From Methylovulum sp. (lineage in GTDB: Bacteria; Pseudomonadota; Gammaproteobacteria; Methylococcales; Methylomonadaceae), in the NCBI GenBank assembly GCA_016919605.1, contig JACXTQ010000009.1, forward strand, positions 1 to 8,072: a stretch of DNA of 8,072 bases. Direction: 5' to 3'. A program made the translations under genes and the position numbers. A model generated the notes under the pieces. It ran no database searches. It was not told where the DNA came from and worked only from the letters and a program-made list of their open reading frames with translations. This document shows positions 1-5,407 of the stretch, piece by piece (position 1 is the stretch's first letter; each line of letters starts with the position of its first letter).

Positions 1-4
1 AACC

Positions 5-59
5 GCCATTAAGTTAAGCCGCTCGTCGGCGTTAGGTAGGAAAGGCTTGGCTTAATGGC
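5..59. repeat. Long imperfect inverted repeat in the non-coding left end
   Basis: The arms at 5-20 and 44-59 can pair over 16 positions if two G-U pairs are allowed, around a 23-base loop; the outer nine bases (gccattaag against cttaatggc) are a perfect inverted repeat. There is no T-run on either side, so it is not a standard intrinsic terminator. It may be the 3' hairpin of a gene left of the window or part of a repetitive extragenic element. A plus-strand reading frame open from the left edge ends in a stop at 53-55; too little is visible to call it a gene. Confidence 0.4.
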
Positions 60-118
60 TAGCGAAGTGGCTAGGCCTTATGGGGCGTTGCCTAATGAAA
101 GGGTGTGCCGTAATGGAA

Positions 119-154
119 AAGGCCTTATGCCAGTTAGCACCGTCATAAGGCCTT
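119..154 (-). terminator. Candidate terminator hairpin downstream of nhaD
   Basis: An 11-base perfect inverted repeat (aaggccttatg at 119-129, cataaggcctt at 144-154) encloses a 14-base loop. Read in the direction of nhaD transcription, the stem ends in TTTT (plus-strand aaaa at 117-120) and then CC, so it could act as a weak intrinsic terminator about 50 bases after the nhaD stop. A third copy of the arm (aggccttatg) lies at 73-82 in direct orientation, which suggests that the hairpin belongs to a wider repeat-rich stretch. Confidence 0.4.
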
Positions 155-166
155 GTTCTAGCAATC

Positions 167-189
167 GCACCGCGCCACTGGCGCGGTGC
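167..189. repeat. GC-rich hairpin just past the nhaD stop codon
   Basis: A perfect 10-bp stem (gcaccgcgcc at 167-176, ggcgcggtgc at 180-189) with a 3-base loop lies 11 bases beyond the nhaD stop codon. It is very stable, but the following bases in the nhaD direction are not T-rich, so by itself it is more likely a 3'-end stabiliser or pause hairpin. With the hairpin at 119-154 it may form a tandem termination region. Confidence 0.5.
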
Positions 190-200
190 AAAGCCGCCTA

Positions 201-1568
201 TCAGCCATTAATCAAATAATGGGTGAAAATACTGGCGGCATAACCTGCGGCAATCGCAGGTGTCCATTTCAGATGGCTAAAGAAAGTGTACTTATGGTCA
301 GACTGACCCATTAAGGCAACTCCAGCTGCTGAACCGACCGATAATAACGAACCACCGACACCAGCGGTTAATGTCACCAATAACCATTGGTACAAGTCCA
401 TATCCACGCCCATGTTCAAGACCGCGAACATAACGGGGATGTTGTCAACAATCGCCGAAATCAAACCGACCATAATGTTGGCGGTGGTGGGGCCTAAGCC
501 TTGGTACATGGCGCTGGACAACAATTCCAGATAGCCGATATAACCCAAACCACCGACCGCGAAGACTACGCCAAAGAAGAACAACAACGTATCCCATTCG
601 GCATGGCGGACTTTGTTGAAAATATCAAAGCCTTCTTCGCCTGCTGGGGTGTGCGCGACTTTAATGTAATAGCCGTACAGCATCAACGCGGACAAGCCCA
701 CCATCATACCCATGAACGGTGGCAAGTGCAGGGCTTGTTTAAAGCTGACTGCGGTGGCGATGGTGAACAGGAACATCACGCAAATTTGGATTGCACCGTA
801 TTTTAACCGGACGGCTTCTTCGGTGGTTTCTTTGGGTTGCTCATCGGGTACGGCAAAATACATCACCGCCGCTGGCACCGCATAGTTGACCAGTGAAGGG
901 ACGAACAATCTGAAGAAATCGAAGAATTCGGCATATTCGGCTTGCCAAACCATCAAGGTGGTAATGTCGCCAAACGGACAAAACGCCCCGCCCGCATTTG
1001 CGGCAATCACCAAGTTGACAAAACCGATGCTGACAAACTTAGGATTGTCAGAACCCACCGCCAGCACCACCGCACCGACCAACAGCGCCGCTGTCAGGTT
1101 GTCCGCTACGGATGATAAGAAAAACGTGATGATACCCGTAATCAAAAACAATTTACGGTAGCCAAATTGTCTTCTGACCAACCATGAACGCAACGCTTCA
1201 AACACGTTACGTTCGGCCATGCTGTTGATATAGGTCATGGCGACCAGCAAAAACAGCATCAGCTCGGCATATTCTTTCAAATCATGCTCAAAAGCCGCGT
1301 GCATTTCTTCAGCAGGCACCCCTTTTTGCTGCGCCAAAATAGCCGCATGCGCCCAGATGATGCCCGCCGCCAATATGACCGGTTTGGATTTACGCAAATG
1401 CGTAAATTCTTCGGTCATCACAAAACCGTAAGCGATGATAAAAATCAATACGGTATAAATGCCCCGTTGGGTGCCGGTCATGTCAAGGTTAGCAAACCCC
1501 TCCGTTTCCGCCATTGCCAACTGCGGCACTAGCATAACTAGTAGTGTTACCAATAAAAAACGAACCAC
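201..1568 (-). CDS. nhaD: NhaD-type Na+/H+ antiporter
   Basis: Integral inner-membrane protein of the ArsB/NhaD ion-transporter superfamily, expected to exchange Na+ (or Li+) for H+. The product is 455 residues and almost entirely hydrophobic segments. Family hallmarks seen (numbered from the chosen start): SSVADNLTAALL at 152-163, AANAGGAFCPFGDITT at 189-204, DNIPVMF at 375-381 and GSAAGVALMG at 412-421; the Asp in each of the first three motifs is the kind of residue known to matter for ion exchange. Residues 1-20 form a hydrophobic leader ending in AMA before ETEG, like a cleavable signal peptide. The GTG at 1566-1568 was chosen because GAGGAGG precedes it by 7 bases and the leader then starts cleanly; an in-frame ATG at 1640 would add 24 poorly fitting residues and has no comparable ribosome site. 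It is transcribed divergently from the sulfite reductase operon. The family call is firm; the ion specificity is inferred. Confidence 0.92.
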   Translation of the reverse strand: MVRFLLVTLLVMLVPQLAMAETEGFANLDMTGTQRGIYTVLIFIIAYGFVMTEEFTHLRKSKPVILAAGIIWAHAAILAQQKGVPAEEMHAAFEHDLKEYAELMLFLLVAMTYINSMAERNVFEALRSWLVRRQFGYRKLFLITGIITFFLSSVADNLTAALLVGAVVLAVGSDNPKFVSIGFVNLVIAANAGGAFCPFGDITTLMVWQAEYAEFFDFFRLFVPSLVNYAVPAAVMYFAVPDEQPKETTEEAVRLKYGAIQICVMFLFTIATAVSFKQALHLPPFMGMMVGLSALMLYGYYIKVAHTPAGEEGFDIFNKVRHAEWDTLLFFFGVVFAVGGLGYIGYLELLSSAMYQGLGPTTANIMVGLISAIVDNIPVMFAVLNMGVDMDLYQWLLVTLTAGVGGSLLSVGSAAGVALMGQSDHKYTFFSHLKWTPAIAAGYAASIFTHYLING

Positions 1569-1575
1569 AATATAT

Positions 1576-1582
1576 CCTCCTC
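1576..1582 (-). promoter_or_regulatory. Ribosome binding site fixing the nhaD start
   Basis: On the minus strand this reads GAGGAGG, an almost ideal Shine-Dalgarno sequence 7 bases before the GTG at 1568. It decides in favour of the GTG over the longer reading frame from the ATG at 1640. Confidence 0.8.
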
Positions 1583-1590
1583 TCTGTTTA

Positions 1591-1596
1591 AGTATA
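1591..1596 (-). promoter_or_regulatory. Possible -10 element for nhaD
   Basis: The minus strand reads TATACT, one base off TATAAT, about 23 bases before the GTG start. Transcription from it would give a leader of only about 16 bases that just includes the ribosome site. No convincing -35 element is seen at 16-18 bases upstream, so the call is weak. Confidence 0.3.
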
Positions 1597-1611
1597 ATTT
1601 GAACAAATACG

Positions 1612-1653
1612 CAAAATTTAACACTTAATGGTATCACCATCTAATAAATTTTG
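1612..1653. promoter_or_regulatory. Nested inverted repeats in the divergent promoter region (candidate operator)
   Basis: A perfect 9-bp inverted repeat, CAAAATTTA at 1612-1620 and TAAATTTTG at 1645-1653, brackets a smaller dyad, ATGGT-N3-ACCAT at 1628-1640. The right outer arm overlaps the -35 box of the rightward promoter at 1651-1656, and the left side lies just upstream of the possible nhaD promoter. That placement suits a regulator acting on one or both genes. The protein is unknown: the dyads match no operator I recognise, and AT-rich DNA yields chance palindromes. Confidence 0.35.
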
Positions 1654-1679
1654 TCATTTTATGAAGCAGAGTATATGAT
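1651..1679 (+). promoter_or_regulatory. Sigma70-type promoter of the sulfite reductase operon
   Basis: TTGTCA at 1651-1656 (one mismatch to TTGACA) and TATGAT at 1674-1679 (one mismatch to TATAAT) are separated by exactly 17 bases. Transcription would start near 1686, giving a leader of about 39 bases before the ATG at 1725. Confidence 0.65.
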
Positions 1680-1724
1680 GGATAGCCCTGATTTATCGCC
1701 TGAAAGGTATCCCAAACACGCATC

Positions 1725-3377
1725 ATGTATCAGTATAACGAAATAGACCAAACCCTTGTCAATGAACGGGTCGCCCAGTTTAGACGGCAAACCGAAAAGT
1801 ATTTGCAAGGCGAGCTGGATGCCGACCAGTTCCGCGCCCTGCGCCTTAGAAACGGGCTTTATATCCAAACCCATGCGCCCATGTTGCGGGTCGCCATTCC
1901 TTACGGTTTGCTCAGTTCGGTACAAGTGCGCAAATTGGCGCATATCGCCCGCACTTACGACAAAAACTATTGCCATTTCACCACCCGTCAAAACGTCCAA
2001 TATAATTGGCCTAAGCTGGAACAAGTGCCGGATATTTTGGCAGAATTGGCGACCGTGCAAATGCACGCTATCCAAACCAGCGGCAATTGCATGCGTAACA
2101 CCACGTCCGACCATTTGGCCGGGGTGGCGGTCGATGAGTTGGAAGACCCGCGCCCGTATTGCGAAATTATCCGCCAATGGACGACGCTGCACCCTGAGTT
2201 TGATTATCTGCCGCGTAAATTTAAAATCGCCGTTAGCGGTGCGGCGCATGACCGTGCCGCCACCCAATTCCATGACATTGGCGTGCATTTAGTCAAAAAT
2301 GACGCGGGGGAGATCGGTTTTAGGATTTTGGTGGGCGGCGGCTTAGGGCGTACCCCCATCATCGGCCAAGTGATCCGGCCCTTTTTGGAAAAAAAGGACT
2401 TGTTGTCTTATTTGGAGGCTATCCTCAGGATTTATAACCTGTTTGGCCGCCGCGACAACAAATACAAGGCGCGGATTAAAATTCTCGTTAAGGAGACGGG
2501 CTTGGAAGCCTTTACCGAGATGGTCGAGGCCGAATGGGCGCGGATTAAAGATGGCATGGAATTGTCAGCCGCCCATATCGAAGCGATTAAAGGCCATTTC
2601 AGCTTGCCCGCTTACGAGACTGAGGCGGCGGCCGACCTGACGTTCGGCCAGCACTTGCAGGACAACACGGCGTTTGCCAAGTGGTATAAATACAATACCG
2701 TTAGCCATAAGATACCCGGCTACCGTGCCGTGTTCCTGTCGCTAAAAGCCCCTGAGGTGCCGCCTGGCGACATCACTGACACGCAATTGGATGCCGTCGC
2801 CGACTTGGCGGACGTGTACAGCTTTGGCGAATTGCGCACCACCCACCGCCAAAACCTGATTTTTTCCGATGTCAAACAAGCGGATTTATTTGGTTTGTGG
2901 CAACAATTGGTTGAGCTACAGTTGGCCACGCCCAATATCGGCACGGTCACTGACATGATTTGCTGCCCTGGTTTGGATTTTTGCTCGCTCGCCAATGCCG
3001 GTTCTATCGGCATTGCCAAAGAAATCAATGACGCGTTGGATGATATGGATTATCTGCATGACATTGGCGATGTCAAAATCAATATGTCCGGCTGTATGAA
3101 CGGCTGTGCGCACCAAAGCGTCGGCCACATCGGCATTTTGGGGGTCGATAAAAAAGGCACCGAATGGTATCAGCTGACGTTGGGCGGTTCGTCCGAAAAT
3201 GAGGCCGCCATCGGTGAACGTTTGGGGCCTGCGGTCGCCAAAACCGACATAACCCAAGCGGTCACGACAATACTGTCAGTCTACGTCAAGCAACGCCTCG
3301 AAGACGAAAGCTTTCTGGACATGGTAAAACGGGTAGGTATCGACCCTTTCAAGGAGCAAGTATATGCAAGTCATTAA
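1725..3377 (+). CDS. cysI: Siroheme/[4Fe-4S] sulfite (or nitrite) reductase hemoprotein, CysI-like
   Basis: Cytoplasmic six-electron reductase, most likely reducing sulfite to sulfide for cysteine synthesis. The 550 residues (E. coli CysI has about 570) show the twofold nitrite/sulfite reductase layout: a ferredoxin-like half-domain near residues 40-110, a siroheme/Fe-S domain near 115-290, then a second ferredoxin-like half and second Fe-S domain to the end. Cluster ligands are C414-x5-C420 and C457-x3-C461, the same spacing as in E. coli CysI; C461 should bridge to siroheme. Substrate-binding basic residues appear as R55 (MLRVAIPYG), R124 (NCMRNT), K165 and K167 (LPRKFKIAVSG), and the siroheme motif TTRQN is at 86-90. 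The start fits the usual N-terminus of the family, but the nearest purine-rich site, aagg at 1704-1707, is 17 bases away, so initiation is weakly signalled. No CysJ flavoprotein lies alongside. The DUF934 partner supports sulfite over nitrite, though nitrite cannot be excluded from sequence alone. Confidence 0.88.
   Translation: MYQYNEIDQTLVNERVAQFRRQTEKYLQGELDADQFRALRLRNGLYIQTHAPMLRVAIPYGLLSSVQVRKLAHIARTYDKNYCHFTTRQNVQYNWPKLEQVPDILAELATVQMHAIQTSGNCMRNTTSDHLAGVAVDELEDPRPYCEIIRQWTTLHPEFDYLPRKFKIAVSGAAHDRAATQFHDIGVHLVKNDAGEIGFRILVGGGLGRTPIIGQVIRPFLEKKDLLSYLEAILRIYNLFGRRDNKYKARIKILVKETGLEAFTEMVEAEWARIKDGMELSAAHIEAIKGHFSLPAYETEAAADLTFGQHLQDNTAFAKWYKYNTVSHKIPGYRAVFLSLKAPEVPPGDITDTQLDAVADLADVYSFGELRTTHRQNLIFSDVKQADLFGLWQQLVELQLATPNIGTVTDMICCPGLDFCSLANAGSIGIAKEINDALDDMDYLHDIGDVKINMSGCMNGCAHQSVGHIGILGVDKKGTEWYQLTLGGSSENEAAIGERLGPAVAKTDITQAVTTILSVYVKQRLEDESFLDMVKRVGIDPFKEQVYASH
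3351..3356 (+). promoter_or_regulatory. Ribosome binding site of the DUF934 gene inside cysI
   Basis: AAGGAG lies 7 bases before the ATG at 3364 and inside the last codons of the hemoprotein gene, so the second gene has its own good ribosome site as well as a 14-bp overlap that allows translational coupling. Confidence 0.75.
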
Positions 3378-3816
3378 AGACAGCCAAATTATTGACGACA
3401 ACTGGCAATCGTTGGCCGATGATGCCGAAGTGGCGGCGGGTGACATCAGCGTGTCCTTAAGCCGTTGGCAACAGGATAAAGCGCAGTTGTTGGCTCATGA
3501 CGGCAAATTGGGCATACGCATCAGCCCCGCTGATAATGTCGCCGATATTGCCGGGGATTTGGACAAAATCGCCTTGGTTGAGTTGGATTTCCCTGATTTC
3601 GCCGATGGCCGATTGTTTTCCCACGCTTGGCTGTTGCGCAACCGTTATGGTTTTCAAGGTGAAATCCGCGCCACAGGCCAGTATATGCCCGATCAGGTGT
3701 TTTACTTGTCGCGGGTGGGGGTGAATGGCTTCAAGCCCGGCAATACGGAAAGGTTGCCGGTGGAATTGGGTTATTTGCACGATTTTACCGTTACCTATCA
3801 GGCTTCGGTAAACTAA
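3364..3816 (+). CDS. DUF934 family protein, sulfite-reduction accessory
   Basis: A 150-residue soluble protein of the DUF934 family (COG3749), whose members are typically encoded next to CysI-type hemoproteins in proteobacteria and are described as probably involved in sulfite reduction. The recognisable core runs from about residue 74 to 123: LDFPDFADGRLFS, then LLRNRYGFQGEIRATG, then PDQVFYLSRVGVNGF. No cysteine, signal peptide or membrane segment is present, so it does not carry a cysteine-ligated Fe-S cluster itself. The ORF overlaps the end of the hemoprotein gene by 14 bp and has its own ribosome site; an intrinsic terminator follows 26 bases after the stop, making this a two-gene operon. 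The biochemical role is not established; assembly or electron delivery for the hemoprotein are guesses from context. Confidence 0.88.
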   Translation: MQVIKDSQIIDDNWQSLADDAEVAAGDISVSLSRWQQDKAQLLAHDGKLGIRISPADNVADIAGDLDKIALVELDFPDFADGRLFSHAWLLRNRYGFQGEIRATGQYMPDQVFYLSRVGVNGFKPGNTERLPVELGYLHDFTVTYQASVN

Positions 3817-3842
3817 GGCCGAGCCGTTTAGGCGGTGCTGAT

Positions 3843-3877
3843 AAACCCGTCAAGTCGGAAGCTTTGGCGGGTTTTTT
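3843..3877 (+). terminator. Rho-independent terminator of the sulfite reductase operon
   Basis: The arms 3843-3853 (aaacccgtcaa) and 3864-3874 (ttggcgggttt) form an 11-bp stem with one G-U pair around a 10-base loop, and the stem runs into six T at 3872-3877. It lies 26 bases after the DUF934 stop. Because the left arm begins with only three A, it should work mainly in the rightward direction. Confidence 0.85.
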
Positions 3878-3948
3878 ATGATAATCCGCCTGGAAAATAG
3901 CTAGATTTAGTAGTTTGGGTGGTTTACGATGCGACTCTAAAGCTCTTT

Positions 3949-3952
3949 AGGA
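3949..3952 (+). promoter_or_regulatory. Ribosome binding site deciding the antitoxin start
   Basis: AGGA lies 8 bases before the ATG at 3961. The alternative in-frame GTG at 3919 lacks such a site and would add 14 residues unlike the expected N-terminus, so 3961 is preferred. Confidence 0.6.
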
Positions 3953-3960
3953 AAATTGTT

Positions 3961-4224
3961 ATGTATGCCTATAAAGAAACGCTCACGCTGGAAAATCCGC
4001 AACAACTTAATTTAAGTCGGCCTTTGCCTTTTTTAAAGGGCAAAACGGTAGAAGTGTTAGTGCTTGTTGATGACGATAACGATGAAATTATTTCTGACGA
4101 AACAAATGCTATCCTGCAAGATAAAGGTTTAATGGAACAGATAACTTTATCCGCCCAAACTTATCAACAGCATAGCGGTTATCACGTTTCGCCTGAGGAA
4201 ATCAATGAGATCCTTAGTGTTTGA
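3961..4224 (+). CDS. Antitoxin-like small protein, probably partner of a Txe/YoeB-type toxin
   Basis: An 87-residue acidic soluble protein. Residues 1-37 (MYAYKETLTLENPQQLNLSR, then PLPFLKGKTVEVLVLVDD) resemble the short beta-rich N-terminus of small antitoxins that precede RelE/YoeB-superfamily toxins. Residues 45-87 are charged and predicted helical, ending EEINEILSV, a typical toxin-binding tail. The strongest evidence is context: an out-of-frame ATG at 4205, inside its last codons, opens a stump that reads like the start of a Txe/YoeB toxin, the usual antitoxin-then-toxin overlap. Base composition is visibly more AT-rich than the flanking metabolic genes, in keeping with an accessory locus. 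No cognate promoter or operator was recognised upstream. If the toxin is dead, this is an orphan antitoxin. It could instead be an uncharacterised small protein; the family call rests on recalled similarity. Confidence 0.6.
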   Translation: MYAYKETLTLENPQQLNLSRPLPFLKGKTVEVLVLVDDDNDEIISDETNAILQDKGLMEQITLSAQTYQQHSGYHVSPEEINEILSV

Positions 4225-4255
4225 AGGCAAAACACGAAACAAACCCGCCAAGTAG
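4205..4255 (+). pseudogene. Truncated Txe/YoeB-family toxin remnant
   Basis: The frame starting at the ATG at 4205, overlapping the antitoxin end by 20 bases, reads MRSLVFEGKTRNKPAK and stops at TAG 4253-4255. The first ten residues, MRSLVFEGKT, match the N-terminus I know for one branch of Txe/YoeB ribosome-associated mRNA interferases, which normally run to about 85-90 residues and end with a catalytic-core and GGHYD-like region. After GKT the resemblance ends, and none of the downstream bases to 4340 encodes the KPEPLKH or RLVY-type core in the frame I checked. The simplest reading is a deletion or replacement that removed the toxin body. With only ten matching residues, coincidence is possible. 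Confidence 0.5.
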
Positions 4256-4294
4256 GGTATGGCCCTGCTCTCATCGGCCATCTATATGGATATA

Positions 4295-4332
4295 AGGCCG
4301 TCCAAGTCTCATCATAGTGAGACTGGTGGCCT
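4295..4332. terminator. Bulged hairpin between converging genes, possible bidirectional terminator
   Basis: The sequence can fold into one long hairpin: outer aggcc (4295-4299) with ggcct (4328-4332), then a G-U pair (4300 with 4327), a CC/GG step (4302-4303 with 4325-4326), and an inner perfect 7-bp stem agtctca (4305-4311) with tgagact (4318-4324) closing a 6-base loop. A small dyad, gttaa-N3-ttaac, follows at 4333-4345. It sits between the rightward antitoxin and the leftward fds operon, a natural place for transcription to stop in both directions, but neither side has a T-run, so the terminator role is tentative. Confidence 0.4.
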
Positions 4333-4340
4333 GTTAACGC

Positions 4341-4550
4341 TTAACCCAATCTTCCTACCGCCACCTTAGCCAACTCGCTCAAGCCTTCGCCGCCGTTTTG
4401 GTAATGGGCAATGATGGCTAGTCGCATTCTCGGTTCCCATGAGCGCATAAGGTGGTTTTTTACGCCTTCGGCGGCGACTTCCTTGTCCGGCTCGGCATTA
4501 AAAAAATCGCTGATGTCATTAGCCATTTTGATGAGTCTGTCTGTTTTCAT
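4341..4550 (-). CDS. fdsD: NAD-dependent formate dehydrogenase delta subunit
   Basis: A 69-residue soluble protein of the FdsD family, the small subunit of soluble NAD+-linked molybdenum formate dehydrogenases. Visible family features are LIKMANDISDFFNAEPD near the N-terminus (residues 6-22), a central helix with HLMRSWEPRMRLAIIAH (33-49), and GGEGLSELAKVAV near the end. It is the last gene of the leftward cluster, 20 bases after fdhD/fdsC, matching the known fdsGBACD order. No good Shine-Dalgarno sequence precedes the ATG at 4548-4550 (the gap is A-rich), so translation is probably coupled to the gene before it. FdsD is known to be needed for an active complex in other bacteria, although its exact role is unclear. 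Small genes like this are easily missed. Confidence 0.88.
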   Translation of the reverse strand: MKTDRLIKMANDISDFFNAEPDKEVAAEGVKNHLMRSWEPRMRLAIIAHYQNGGEGLSELAKVAVGRLG

Positions 4551-4570
4551 GGTCTGCTATATCTATTTTT

Positions 4571-5407
4571 TTAAGTATGGTGAGGGTGTAATAAACGTTG
4601 CGGATGGGTATACACGACATGTTGCCGGTCACGCGCAAAGCCAATCAGCGTCACGCCGGTGTCGTTGGCCAAACGGATGGCCAGCCCCGTGGGCGCGGAA
4701 ATGGCGGCCAGCAAGGTGATGCCGACAAAAGCGGTTTTTTGCACCATTTCGTAACTGGCGCGGCTAGTGACAATAACAAAGCCCGCGCTGAGGTCGCGCT
4801 TGCTTTTCAGCAATAGGCCAATGAGCTTGTCCAAGGCGTTATGCCGCCCGACATCTTCACGCAAGTCAACAATACCGTGCCCTGGTACCGCCCACGCGGC
4901 GGCATGGACGGAGCCGGTCAATTTATTGAGTTTTTGCCGCTGTTTGACCTCGGCCAAGGCACCGATAAGCTCATCGGACGTGACCTGTAGATTGCCATGC
5001 ACCGGTGGTGGCTGGCGTATCGCCTGCTTTAGGGTGCTGGCGCCACATAATCCGCAACCAGTGCGTCCGGTGAGGTTGCGGCCTTTATCGGACAGGCAGG
5101 AAAAGCGTTGTTCAGGGATTTTTAGCTGGACTTCAATGCCGTTGGCGCGGTTGTATACCCGCGTGGACAGCAATTCTTGCGGGTCGCCAATAATGCCTTC
5201 GGTGATGCTAAAACCCAAGGCGAATTCTTCCAAATTGGTAGGTGTCGCCAGCATGACCACATGCGGTATGCCATTGTAAACCAAGGCGATGGGAACTTCT
5301 TCGGCGATGTAGTCAAGCTCTTCGGAACGCTGGTTGTTATGCCAGCGCTCCACGGTGCTTTGTTGGTAACTGGGCCATCCTAATTCTAAGGACGGGCCAT
5401 TAGCCAT
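4571..5407 (-). CDS. fdhD: FdhD/FdsC formate dehydrogenase sulfurtransferase
   Basis: Cytoplasmic sulfurtransferase that passes sulfur from a cysteine desulfurase to the bis-MGD cofactor so that the formate dehydrogenase becomes active; called FdsC in fds operons. The product has 278 residues, normal for the family. Motifs seen: EEVPIALVYNGIPHVVML (36-53), TEGII (69-73), the conserved cysteine pair in GRTGCGLCGA (C118 and C121), EDVGRHNALDK (184-194, cofactor-binding loop) and SRASYEMVQK (215-224). The ATG at 5405-5407 overlaps the end of fdsA by 8 bp (ATGGCTAA), and an AAGG-containing site lies a suitable distance upstream within fdsA. Position between fdsA and fdsD matches the GBACD gene order and ties its job to FdsA maturation. 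Confidence 0.93.
   Translation of the reverse strand: MANGPSLELGWPSYQQSTVERWHNNQRSEELDYIAEEVPIALVYNGIPHVVMLATPTNLEEFALGFSITEGIIGDPQELLSTRVYNRANGIEVQLKIPEQRFSCLSDKGRNLTGRTGCGLCGASTLKQAIRQPPPVHGNLQVTSDELIGALAEVKQRQKLNKLTGSVHAAAWAVPGHGIVDLREDVGRHNALDKLIGLLLKSKRDLSAGFVIVTSRASYEMVQKTAFVGITLLAAISAPTGLAIRLANDTGVTLIGFARDRQHVVYTHPQRLLHPHHT

Noticed and set aside
2..55. End of a plus-strand gene running in from the left edge
   Set aside because: About 17 codons are open before a stop, but they overlap the long inverted repeat and have no recognisable content; this is too little to call.
1659..2288. 209-codon minus-strand open frame opposite the start of the sulfite reductase gene
   Set aside because: It lies antisense to a well-conserved hemoprotein region, shows no recognisable domain and covers the rightward promoter; it is a shadow of the real coding strand.
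3919..3960. N-terminal extension of the antitoxin-like protein from a GTG at 3919
   Set aside because: It has no ribosome site and adds residues unlike the expected start, whereas the ATG at 3961 has AGGA 8 bases upstream.
4295..4345. Integron attC-like site
   Set aside because: The gttaac-like bases and hairpin are suggestive, but the required RYYYAAC and GTTRRRY core boxes with the proper arrangement are not present.
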